Assembly: GCA_021789565.1 (NCBI GenBank)
Contig: JAJYJL010000226.1
Coordinates: 1-9,218, forward strand
DNA: 9,218 nt
Reading direction: 5' to 3'
Source of the DNA: Acidobacteriota bacterium
GTDB lineage: Bacteria > Acidobacteriota > Terriglobia > UBA7540
Below are positions 1 to 5,557 of the stretch, in pieces. Position 1 is the stretch's first letter; every line of letters starts with the position of its first letter. Under the pieces are notes generated by a model, which saw only the letters and a list, made by a program, of their open reading frames with translations, was not told where the DNA came from and searched no databases. The position numbers and the translations under genes are program-made.

Positions 1-1
1 C

Positions 2-1492
2 TTTCTTGAAAACGTTCCGGTGATTGCGGCCAGCGCGAAAACGGGCGAGGGCCTCGAGGACATTCGCAACGAACTGCGACGCCTTGCCGGGGGAATCCTG
101 GCACGGCCTCTCGGCCTGCCCTTTCGGCTGCCGATTGACCGGGCGTTTGTGATGAAGGGTTTTGGAACGGTGGTGACGGGAACGCTGATTGCCGGGAGCA
201 TCCACAAGGACGAAGAAGCCGAAATCTTTCCCGACGGCCGCCGGGCCCGGGTGCGCGGCATCCAGGTGCACAACGCGCCGGCGGAAATCGCCGTGGCCGG
301 GCAGCGGACTGCCCTAAACCTGGCTGGCGTTGAAACCAGCGAAATTGCCCGCGGCATGGTGCTGGCCGCTCCCGGGATTTTCCAGGCCACCTCGCGGGTT
401 GATTGTGCTCTGACGCTGCTGCCTTCGGCGCGGCCCCTGAAGAATCGCGCGCGGGTGCATTTCCATTCCGGAACGGCGGAAACGGTGGCGGAAGTTGTTC
501 TGCTGGATGCCAGGGAATTTGCGCCCGGCATGCGGGGTTACGTGCAACTGCGGCTGGAGCATCCCGGGCTCTTCCTGCCGCAGGACCGCTACATCGTGCG
601 GCAGTTTTCTCCGGTGGTCACCGTCGGCGGCGGGGTGGTGCTCGACAACTTGCCCGGTCGGCACCGGCTGTTGGATCCGGCCGTGGGGCAGTTCCTCTCG
701 GTTCTCGAAAAGGGTAGCGACGAAGAGCGGCTGGAACTGCTGGTCCGCGAGGCGGGCGAAGCCTCGATGCAAATGCTGACGGCGCGGACGGGCCGGGCGG
801 AGGGCGAGATTGATCGGCTGGGCCGGTCGCTCGTGGCCAGGAAGCGCCTGGTCAGTCTGGGCCAGCCTGCCAGCGTATTCATCCACATCGAAAACTTTCT
901 GCACCTGGCGGGTGAAGTCATCAAACACCTTGACAGTTTTCACGCCGGCAATCCGCTCGTGGCCGGCATTGCCCGGGAAGATTTGCGGGGACGGATTCGC
1001 GAGCGGCGAAAGCAGGCGTCCTCAGCGGCGGTTTTCAACGCCGTGCTGCGACAGTTGGAGAAGGCGGGAAAGATCGAGACCAGCGGCGAAACTGTCCGGA
1101 AGGCGGGGCGCACGGTGAATCTCGACGCGCAGGAAAAGGCGGCCCGCGACCAGATGGTGCAGGCGTTTGAGAGCGCCGGGCTGGCCGTTCCGGCGGCGGG
1201 CGAGGTGCTGGCAGGGCTGAAAATCGACCGCGCGAGGGCCGCGAAAATTCTGCAATTGCTGCTGAAAGAAAAAGTTCTGGTGAAAGTGGCGGAAGACCTG
1301 ATTTTCCACGCCGCGGCGCTGGCCGGGTTGCGGGAACTGCTGGCGCAGCAGAAGGCGAAGAGCGATCGCATGAACGTGGGCGTCTTCAAGGAACTGACGG
1401 GGCTCAGCCGCAAGTACGCTATTCCGCTGCTCGAATACCTCGACCGCGAGCGCGTCACCCGCCGCCAGGGCGACGAGCGGATTATTCTTTAA
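2..1492 (+). CDS. selB: Selenocysteine-specific elongation factor SelB, 5'-truncated by window edge
   Basis: SelB is the GTPase that delivers Sec-tRNA(Sec) to ribosomes stalled at a UGA carrying a SECIS hairpin. The frame is open to the left edge, so the first codon seen is not the start; the missing part should hold the G1-G4 GTPase motifs. What remains begins at the G5 motif (SAKTGEG, about residues 5-11 counted from the codon at 20). The EF-Tu-like beta-barrel domain follows, with the SelB signature GFGTVVTGT at 47-55 and RGIQVHN near 80. The rest is the long C-terminal chain of winged-helix domains. The last 40 residues (FKELTGLSRKYAIPLLEYLD, then an R-x-GD-x-R ending) match the SECIS-binding winged helix closely. 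About 496 residues are present of a family total near 620-640. No selA, selC or selD lies in the window. A terminator follows at 1494-1531. Identification is firm. Confidence 0.95.
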   Translation, partial: FLENVPVIAASAKTGEGLEDIRNELRRLAGGILARPLGLPFRLPIDRAFVMKGFGTVVTGTLIAGSIHKDEEAEIFPDGRRARVRGIQVHNAPAEIAVAGQRTALNLAGVETSEIARGMVLAAPGIFQATSRVDCALTLLPSARPLKNRARVHFHSGTAETVAEVVLLDAREFAPGMRGYVQLRLEHPGLFLPQDRYIVRQFSPVVTVGGGVVLDNLPGRHRLLDPAVGQFLSVLEKGSDEERLELLVREAGEASMQMLTARTGRAEGEIDRLGRSLVARKRLVSLGQPASVFIHIENFLHLAGEVIKHLDSFHAGNPLVAGIAREDLRGRIRERRKQASSAAVFNAVLRQLEKAGKIETSGETVRKAGRTVNLDAQEKAARDQMVQAFESAGLAVPAAGEVLAGLKIDRARAAKILQLLLKEKVLVKVAEDLIFHAAALAGLRELLAQQKAKSDRMNVGVFKELTGLSRKYAIPLLEYLDRERVTRRQGDERIIL

Positions 1493-1493
1493 T

Positions 1494-1531
1494 CAGGTGG
1501 CTTGCAAGAGCCCGTCCACCTGTTGTTTTCT
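1494..1531 (+). terminator. Intrinsic terminator of selB
   Basis: Two bases after the selB stop, CAGGTGG (1494-1500) pairs perfectly with CCACCTG (1516-1522). The 15-nt loop itself contains the palindrome CTTGCAAG. The stem is followed at once by a T-rich tract, TTGTTTTCT (1523-1531). Stem, position and T tract fit a rho-independent terminator in the selB direction. Confidence 0.75.
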
Positions 1532-1565
1532 AAGGCCACTGACGGCACGGGAGTTTCAAAAAGCA

Positions 1566-1804
1566 TTAACACAGAGGACACAGAGAAGAGTTGCTCAGAC
1601 ACCGAATGAAATGGTTTTGTCCTCTCTGTGAACTCCGTGCTGACGTTCTTCCCGGCACAGAGAACACAGAGAAAAACAGAACAAGAGGAATCTGAGTGAT
1701 CTTTCTCTGTGTGCTCTGTGTTGAGTCATTTCCGCGCACAGAGAGCACAGAGAAAACCCTTGGAGCGAAATCTTTCTGGTTTATCTCTGGGACCTCTGTG
1801 TTAA
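1566..1804. repeat. Left array of six alternating CTCTGTG double heptamers
   Basis: Each unit is two CTCTGTG heptamers 9 bp apart, or the reverse complement. Units lie at 1569-1585 (reverse, 17 nt), 1624-1639 (forward), 1656-1671 (reverse), 1705-1720 (forward), 1737-1752 (reverse) and 1785-1800 (forward, first half degraded). Orientation alternates strictly. Gaps are 38, 16, 33, 16 and 32 nt, so forward-reverse pairs with a 16-nt loop recur about every 81 bp. The two outermost units are inverted copies at 19 of 21 positions (1566-1586 against 1784-1804), both with TTAA at the outer edge. The 1705-1720/1737-1752 pair can form a hairpin, extended by three more bases each side. The array ends 9 bp before the ATG of the GxxExxY gene and therefore forms its leader. 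Confidence 0.85.
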
Positions 1805-1813
1805 ATTTCCAAG

Positions 1814-2206
1814 ATGACCGGGCGGGAACAATTGAACAAGATTTCGGAGACAATCATTGGCGCTGCGATCCAGGTTCACCGAACGCTGGGCCCCGGGCTG
1901 CTCGAATCGGCCTACGAGTCATGTCTGGCGTACGAAATTAAAAAGCGCGGACTCATTGTTGAGCAGCAGAAGGTTGTCCCACTTATTTACGAAGAGGTCA
2001 AGCTGGATTGTGGGTATCGAATGGACTTGTTGGTGGAACGCTTGGTTGTGGTCGAGGTCAAGTCTGTTGACGCGCTCGCACCGATTCACGAGGCACAAGT
2101 CTTGTCCTATCTTAGGCTTTCAGGCTCCAAATTGGCCTTGCTGATTAACTTCAACGTCCTCGTGTTGAGAGATGGGATACGGCGGTTTATCAACGGGTCG
2201 ATTTGA
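1814..2206 (+). CDS. GxxExxY family protein, putative PD-(D/E)XK nuclease
   Basis: This 130-residue protein matches the GxxExxY family (TIGR04256/PF13366-type, named from memory of the family pattern), whose biological role is not established. The naming motif is GLLESAY at residues 28-34, just after the family's usual AIQVHRTLGPG. Residues arranged as in PD-(D/E)XK nucleases can be seen: E31, D71 in YRMDLLV, E81-V-K83 (the ExK pair) and Q95 in EAQVLSYL. The C-terminus LINFNVLVLRDGIRR is also typical. Length is normal and the frame is intact. The ATG at 1814 gives the usual N-terminus, but no Shine-Dalgarno sequence precedes it; the leader is the repeat array. The gene is alone inside the repeat-bounded cassette. 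Family membership is secure. Nuclease activity is inferred from residues only; no substrate is known. Confidence 0.9.
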   Translation: MTGREQLNKISETIIGAAIQVHRTLGPGLLESAYESCLAYEIKKRGLIVEQQKVVPLIYEEVKLDCGYRMDLLVERLVVVEVKSVDALAPIHEAQVLSYLRLSGSKLALLINFNVLVLRDGIRRFINGSI

Positions 2207-2273
2207 ATGAACGCGGGCATTGCTGAAGCACGACCATCCCTGAACCCCACGATCGTTTGGCCATGGATTGTTT

Positions 2274-2377
2274 CTCTGTGTTCTCTGTGCCTTGGTTAAG
2301 CCGACCGCGGCCGTGCAGAGAAACCTGGACACTTACGGCAGGAGTTTGGGGGTACGGCTCTGTGACCTCCGTGTTAA
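2274..2377. repeat. Right array of CTCTGTG double heptamers
   Basis: A perfect forward unit CTCTGTGTTCTCTGTG lies at 2274-2289. A decayed reverse half-unit GCAGAGAAA follows at about 2315-2323, and a forward terminal unit with TTAA at its outer edge at 2358-2377. The first and last units are 84 bp apart, close to the 81-bp period of the left array. The terminal unit is the inverted partner of the left end at 1566-1585 (18 of 20 positions). Between the GxxExxY stop and 2273 no further unit is visible. Confidence 0.8.
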
Positions 2378-2399
2378 TGCCTTTCAAGCGAGTCAACAG

Positions 2400-2972
2400 C
2401 TACTTGCCGGGAAGATTCTTCACCATCTCGTGTACGAGAGGAATGGGCAGGCCGACCACGTTGAAGTAGCAGCCTTCTATGCGGGGAATGAAGCGTGAAG
2501 CGAGGCCCTGGATGGCGTAGCCGCCAGCCTTATCAAAAGGTTCACCGCTGGCGACGTAATTGCCGATTTCATCTTCGGTCAGCTTGCTGAATGTGACGGA
2601 AGTGGTTTCGTGCGTCCAGGCCAGGATGGCTTCGGGCGCGCGGACCAGGCACACCCCGGTGATCACGCGATGGGTGCGCCCGGAGAGCGCGCGCAGCATG
2701 CGGGCGGCATCAGCGGCGTCGAGGGGTTTCTCCAGAATTTCACCGTTGACGGCCACCACCGTGTCGGCGCCCAGGACGAAGCTGCCGGTGTCTGACCGCC
2801 GCGCCACGTCCAGAGCCTTGTCCCGGGCCAGGCGGCGGGCAAAATCTTCCGCAGGTTCGCCGGGCAGGCGATTTTCTTCGATTCCGCTGGGTCGGACGTC
2901 GAAATCGAAGCCCGCATTGCGCAGCAATTCGCGGCGGCGGGGAGAGTTGGAAGCCAGAATCAGGCGGATCAC
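2400..2972 (-). CDS. maf: Maf family nucleoside triphosphate pyrophosphatase (dTTPase/UTPase type)
   Basis: Maf proteins are cytoplasmic pyrophosphatases that hydrolyse dTTP, UTP and modified pyrimidine nucleotides to the monophosphate. They have been linked to pool cleaning and to division arrest. The 190 residues are full length. Family motifs are in order: SNSPRRREL (8-16, substrate loop), E32/E33, K52, GADT with the catalytic D70, K82-P83, SGRTHRVITGV (97-107) and FDKAGGYAIQG (146-156). The last resembles the B. subtilis Maf/E. coli YhdE subgroup rather than the YceF subgroup, which suggests dTTP/UTP preference. The start is GTG at 2972: the next residues give the canonical MIRLILASNSPRR. 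There is no Shine-Dalgarno sequence, and a perfect TATAAT ends only 7 bp upstream, so the mRNA is probably leaderless. It converges with selB across the GxxExxY cassette, whose right inverted end lies 15 bp beyond the maf stop. Confidence 0.93.
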   Translation of the reverse strand: MIRLILASNSPRRRELLRNAGFDFDVRPSGIEENRLPGEPAEDFARRLARDKALDVARRSDTGSFVLGADTVVAVNGEILEKPLDAADAARMLRALSGRTHRVITGVCLVRAPEAILAWTHETTSVTFSKLTEDEIGNYVASGEPFDKAGGYAIQGLASRFIPRIEGCYFNVVGLPIPLVHEMVKNLPGK

Positions 2973-2979
2973 GCGGCTT

Positions 2980-3009
2980 ATTATAAGGTCCGCCGGAGGA
3001 GGCTCACAA
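2980..3009 (-). promoter_or_regulatory. Promoter of maf, likely giving a leaderless mRNA
   Basis: Read on the minus strand, TTGTGA (3009-3004; 4 of 6 to the -35 consensus) is followed after 18 bp by a perfect TATAAT (2985-2980). Only 7 bp separate this -10 box from the GTG start codon (2972-2970). Transcription should therefore begin at or within a base or two of the start codon. This agrees with the absence of any Shine-Dalgarno sequence. Confidence 0.6.
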
Positions 3010-3014
3010 GTTGT

Positions 3015-3042
3015 TTGACTTGGCGGCCGGTTGTGCTACACT
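3015..3042 (+). promoter_or_regulatory. Promoter of the DUF721-gatC-gatA direction
   Basis: TTGACT (3015-3020; 5 of 6 to consensus) and TACACT (3037-3042; 4 of 6) are spaced 16 bp apart. The predicted start near 3049 leaves a leader of about 37 nt before the DUF721 ATG. The -35 box is 5 bp from the divergent -35 box of maf, so two RNA polymerases would compete for this short region. Confidence 0.55.
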
Positions 3043-3085
3043 CGATCACCTCAACTGACACAGGAAAGCCAGGCCAGGGATTTCA

Positions 3086-3418
3086 ATGGAAGAAATCAGC
3101 AAAATTCTCCCGGCCCTTTTCAAAGGGCAGGTTCAGCGTAATAATCCCCGCGTCGTGGAGATCCTGGCGCCGCTATGGCCACTGGTGGCCGGCAAGCCCA
3201 TGGCGCGCCACTCGCGTCCGGTGGCCTTTGATGACGGATTGCTGACCCTGGAATGCGACTGCCTCGCCTGGTCTGCCGAAATGCGCCGCATCTCGGATGA
3301 CATCCGGACGCGGATCAATCGCTACCTGGGTTCGACGGCGATCCGGAAGTTGAAGGTTTGCTGTGTTCCCGGACCCATAACGGCCGCGCCTCTGCCGGAC
3401 AAATTGCAGTTCAACTGA
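3086..3418 (+). CDS. DUF721 (DciA-like) protein
   Basis: This 110-residue protein has the DUF721 layout: an N-terminal helix, then W31-P-L-V-A-G36 and ARHSRPVAFDDGLLTLECDC (40-59), then AW (61-62) and a helix ending in INRYLG (77-82). The strand IRKLKVCCVPG (86-96) follows. DUF721 includes DciA, which loads the replicative helicase DnaB in bacteria lacking DnaC or DnaI; short members like this one carry only that core domain. The role in replication is by family and not shown here. The ATG at 3086 has AGGGA (3076-3080) 5 nt upstream and a sigma70-type promoter at 3015-3042. The gene is first in a run with gatC and gatA. The two adjacent cysteines near the end (C92, C93) are not a family feature I know. 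Confidence 0.82.
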   Translation: MEEISKILPALFKGQVQRNNPRVVEILAPLWPLVAGKPMARHSRPVAFDDGLLTLECDCLAWSAEMRRISDDIRTRINRYLGSTAIRKLKVCCVPGPITAAPLPDKLQFN

Positions 3419-3465
3419 TATCATGTTTGTTGCGCCCTGCGGGCAAGCCTGCTTCCCGGAGGATG

Positions 3466-3504
3466 AAGCAGATGCTTCTCCCGCTTTGCGGGATCAGCAT
3501 GACA
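3466..3504 (-). repeat. Dispersed palindromic repeat, copy 1
   Basis: Read on the minus strand, this runs from TGTCATGCTGA to GAAGCATCTGCTT. The centre is a perfect hairpin, TCCCGC (3479-3484) against GCGGGA (3488-3493) with a 3-nt loop. Outer arms ATGCT (3472-3476) and AGCAT (3496-3500) also pair. A second copy in the same orientation lies at 3972-4029. From memory, TGTCAT-CTGA...GAAGGATCT repeats are abundant in genomes of this kind. The copy sits in the 155-bp gap before gatC. Alongside it, TGCTTC (3450-3455) can pair with GAAGCA (3465-3470), and GGACC-ATTC-GGTCC (3538-3551) forms a small stem just before gatC. Confidence 0.65.
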
Positions 3505-3573
3505 GGCAGCCCCTTTCGATCAAGTGTGAGGGCGCGCGGACCATTCGGTCCATCAATCAGGCGGCAGAAAACA

Positions 3574-3876
3574 ATGGCTTTAAGCGAAAAAGACGTTCTC
3601 TACGTGGCGGACCTCGCTCATTTGGAACTAACGGAAGAGGAAGTGAAGAAGTTCGGTCCGCAGCTCGACGCGGTGCTGGAATACGTCCAGAAGCTGAACC
3701 AGTTGGACACGGCGGGCGTGGAGCCGATGGCCCAGGTGACCCATGGCGCCGCCGAGAATCCGGCCCTGCGCAATGACCACGCCGAGGCGTGCTTTACCCA
3801 GGAAGAGGCGCTGCAGAACGCTCCCGAGCCGGGCGGCGGCTGCTTCAAGGTGCCGCAGGTGATCGAGAAGGAATAG
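3574..3876 (+). CDS. gatC: Aspartyl/glutamyl-tRNA amidotransferase subunit C
   Basis: GatC is the small scaffold subunit of GatCAB, which converts mischarged Glu-tRNA(Gln) or Asp-tRNA(Asn) to Gln-tRNA(Gln) or Asn-tRNA(Asn). It wraps between GatA and GatB. The 100 residues show the family pattern: VLYVADLAHLELTEEE (8-23), the helix ending LDAVLEYVQKLNQLDT, VEPMAQV, LRNDHAE and the C-terminal NAPE..GGGCFKVPQVIEKE. The frame stays open upstream to 3358, but the ATG at 3574 gives the normal GatC length and N-terminus. The upstream part runs through a structured repeat and reads as non-protein. The ribosome site is weak (GGCGG about 9 nt upstream). It lies between DUF721 and gatA; GatB is not in the window. 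Confidence 0.93.
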   Translation: MALSEKDVLYVADLAHLELTEEEVKKFGPQLDAVLEYVQKLNQLDTAGVEPMAQVTHGAAENPALRNDHAEACFTQEEALQNAPEPGGGCFKVPQVIEKE

Positions 3877-3886
3877 CTGGACTTCG

Positions 3887-3900
3887 GCTGTGGCCACAGC
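3887..3900. repeat. 14-bp perfect palindrome after gatC
   Basis: GCTGTGGCCACAGC is a perfect palindrome 10 bp after the gatC stop. It has no loop and no T tract, so it is not a usual terminator. It could be a protein-binding site or the tip of a repeat. The function is unknown. Confidence 0.4.
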
Positions 3901-3971
3901 AACGCGGGCGCCGCAGGCAACATCGTGGACGGTGCTTTGAGGCAACTGCCACCTTTTCGTGATAAGAGGCA

Positions 3972-4029
3972 AAGCAGATCCTTCGCTTCGCCCCGCCCCA
4001 TACGGGACAGGGCTTCGTTCAGGATGACA
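3972..4029 (-). repeat. Dispersed palindromic repeat, copy 2, between gatC and gatA
   Basis: Read on the minus strand, this runs from TGTCATCCTGA to GAAGGATCTGCTT, the same ends as copy 1 at 3466-3504. The outer arms are ATCCT (3978-3982) and AGGAT (4021-4025); copy 1 has ATGCT and AGCAT, so one pair has changed on both sides together. The centre differs and is longer: GCCCCGCCCC (3990-3999) against GGGACAGGGC (4004-4013), 8 of 10 pairs with a 4-nt loop. It occupies much of the 191-bp gap that parts gatC from gatA. Confidence 0.7.
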
Positions 4030-4067
4030 TTCCAGAGGCACCTGTTCAGTTGCTTGAAGAACCGCTC

Positions 4068-5522
4068 ATGAACAATCTGACCCAACTGACCATCGAAGAA
4101 ATTCACGGCGTGCTGGCGCGCAGGGAAGCGTCCGCACAGGAGATCGCGCAGGCGCACATCGAGCGCATCCGCAAGGACGATCCGAACGTCCGGGCCTTCC
4201 TCTCGACCTGCGAGGAAAGAGCTCTGGAGCAGGCGCGGGCGGTTGACCGCCGGATTGCCGCCGGTGAGCCGCTGCTGCCGCTTTCTGGAGTGCCGGTGGC
4301 CGTGAAAGACGTTCTGCTGACCCGCGGCCTCAAGACCACCTGCGCCTCAAAAGTGCTGGAGAACTTCGTCGCTCCTTATGACGCGACGGCGGTGGAGCGG
4401 CTGGAAGCGGCGGGGGCGGTGATTCTGGGCAAAACCAATTGCGATGAATTCGCCATGGGCTCCTCGACGGAAAATTCCGGCTTTTTCCCCACCCACAACC
4501 CGCACGATCTGACGCGCGTTCCGGGCGGCTCCAGCGGCGGCTCTGCGGCGGCCGTGGCGGCCAGCCTGGCTACCGTTTCGCTGGGATCGGATACGGGAGG
4601 CTCCATCCGCCAGCCGGCGGCTTTCTGCGGCGTGGTGGGCATGATGGGTACTTATGGGCGGGTTTCGCGCTACGGCCTGGTGGCCTTTGCCTCCTCGCTC
4701 GACCATGTGGGGCCCTTTGGGCGTTCGGTGCGCGACGTGGCGCGGACGCTGAAGGTGATTGCGGGACGCGATTCGCTGGATTCCACCTCCTCCGATGTGC
4801 CCGTGGGCGATTACGAAAAGGCGCTTGACGGCAAGGTGCGCGGCGTAAAAGTCGGAGTGCCGAACGAATACTTTGAAGGCCTGAATCCTGATATCCGCGC
4901 TAACATCGAGAAGGGAATCGGCCTGCTGGAAAAACTGGGCTGCGAAATTGTGCCCATCCGCCTGCCGCACACCGAGTACGCTATTGCCTGCTACTACATC
5001 ATCTGCACGGCGGAAGCGAGTTCCAACCTGGCGCGCTATGACGGCGTGCGCTACGGTTACCGGGCGAAGGAATACTCGGGACTGCGCGACATGTACCGCA
5101 AGACGCGCGACCATGGGTTCGGCCCGGAGGTGAAGCGCCGCATCATGCTGGGAACTTACGTGCTGAGTTCCGGCTACTATGACGCCTACTACCTGAAAGC
5201 CCAGCGGGTGCGAACCCTGATTGCGCGGGATTTTGTAGAAGCCTTTGAGGACGTTGACGTTATTGTCGCTCCCACTTCGCCCATTCCTCCCTTCAAGCTG
5301 GGCGAGAAGATGGACGATCCCTTGCAAATGTATCTTGCTGATATTTATACTGTTACGGCGAGCCTGGCGGGCATCCCGGGGATCAGCGTTCCCTGCGGTA
5401 AGCTAGCTGGAGAACCTCCACTCCCCGTTGGTATGCAAATCTTCGCCAGGCACTTTGATGAAGCGCGCCTGCTGCAGGTAGCCGAGGCTTTTGAGAAGGC
5501 GGGCGGATTCGAGCTTGCCTAA
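4068..5522 (+). CDS. gatA: Aspartyl/glutamyl-tRNA amidotransferase subunit A
   Basis: GatA is the amidase subunit of GatCAB: it releases ammonia from glutamine, and the ammonia travels to GatB for transamidation. Amidase-signature residues are all present: K80 (PVAVKD), cis-Ser S155 in the [14 protein letters not shown] loop, and nucleophile S179 in [11 protein letters not shown]. The 484 residues are close to normal length. I chose ATG at 4068 because it begins the usual N-terminus ([12 protein letters not shown]); an in-frame TTG at 4050 would add six atypical residues. No strong Shine-Dalgarno sequence is seen. The C-terminus ([17 protein letters not shown]) stops a few residues earlier than I would expect, since many GatA proteins end in a short Pro-containing tail. 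From about 5330 onward the bases look slightly more AT-rich. gatC lies 191 bp upstream; the orphan ORF starts 35 bp downstream. Confidence 0.95.
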   Translation: MNNLTQLTIEEIHGVLARREASAQEIAQAHIERIRKDDPNVRAFLSTCEERALEQARAVDRRIAAGEPLLPLSGVPVAVKDVLLTRGLKTTCASKVLENFVAPYDATAVERLEAAGAVILGKTNCDEFAMGSSTENSGFFPTHNPHDLTRVPGGSSGGSAAAVAASLATVSLGSDTGGSIRQPAAFCGVVGMMGTYGRVSRYGLVAFASSLDHVGPFGRSVRDVARTLKVIAGRDSLDSTSSDVPVGDYEKALDGKVRGVKVGVPNEYFEGLNPDIRANIEKGIGLLEKLGCEIVPIRLPHTEYAIACYYIICTAEASSNLARYDGVRYGYRAKEYSGLRDMYRKTRDHGFGPEVKRRIMLGTYVLSSGYYDAYYLKAQRVRTLIARDFVEAFEDVDVIVAPTSPIPPFKLGEKMDDPLQMYLADIYTVTASLAGIPGISVPCGKLAGEPPLPVGMQIFARHFDEARLLQVAEAFEKAGGFELA

Positions 5523-5557
5523 GCCTGAGAGATCCGGCCCGAATTAGGGAGGAATCA

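Larger units (their letters stand above)
1559..2384 (+). mobile_element. Repeat-bounded cassette carrying a GxxExxY gene
   Basis: The ends are inverted copies of each other. The left end, 1559-1585 (core TTAACACAGAGGACACAGAG, 1566-1585), matches the reverse complement of 2358-2384 (core CTCTGTGACCTCCGTGTTAA, 2358-2377) at 24 of 27 positions. Inside are further CTCTGTG/CACAGAG double heptamers on both sides of one ORF (1814-2206), which encodes a GxxExxY-family protein. The unit is about 0.81-0.83 kb and exactly fills the gap between the selB terminator and the maf stop codon; no other gene is interrupted. There is no transposase or recombinase. A TTTCAA hexamer occurs just outside each end (1554-1559 and 2382-2387) and could be a target duplication or chance. 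Calling it mobile is inference from the inverted ends and the single-gene cargo. Confidence 0.6.

Noticed and set aside
314..943. 209-codon minus-strand frame opposite selB
   Set aside because: Antisense shadow of SelB; low-complexity Arg/Gln/His translation and no conserved pattern.
1493..1565. A selC (tRNA-Sec) gene next to selB
   Set aside because: The only structure is the 7-bp terminator stem with a T tract; there is no acceptor, TPsiC or long extra arm.
1566..1941. Short ORFs read through the CTCTGTG repeats (1566-1853 minus, 1696-1941 plus)
   Set aside because: They are translations of the repeat itself (Cys/Val/Ser-rich) and the second is out of frame with the GxxExxY gene it overlaps.
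1566..2377. CRISPR array made of the CTCTGTG repeats
   Set aside because: Repeats are only about 16 bp, alternate in orientation, have two gap classes (about 16 and about 33 nt) and enclose a gene; no cas genes are present.
3358..3573. 72-codon in-frame extension of gatC, including an ATG at 3463 beside GGAGG
   Set aside because: It would make GatC far longer than the family. The extension reads through a palindromic repeat, and GGAGG touches the ATG with no spacing. ATG at 3574 gives the normal protein.
3423..3776. 117-codon plus-strand frame overlapping gatC
   Set aside because: Out of frame with gatC, begins inside repeat sequence, and shows no recognisable domain.
4347..5327. 326-codon open frame on the minus strand opposite gatA
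   Set aside because: It lies wholly antisense to a gene with all catalytic residues, and its translation is His/Arg/Ala-rich with no family motif. It is a product of GC-biased codons in gatA.
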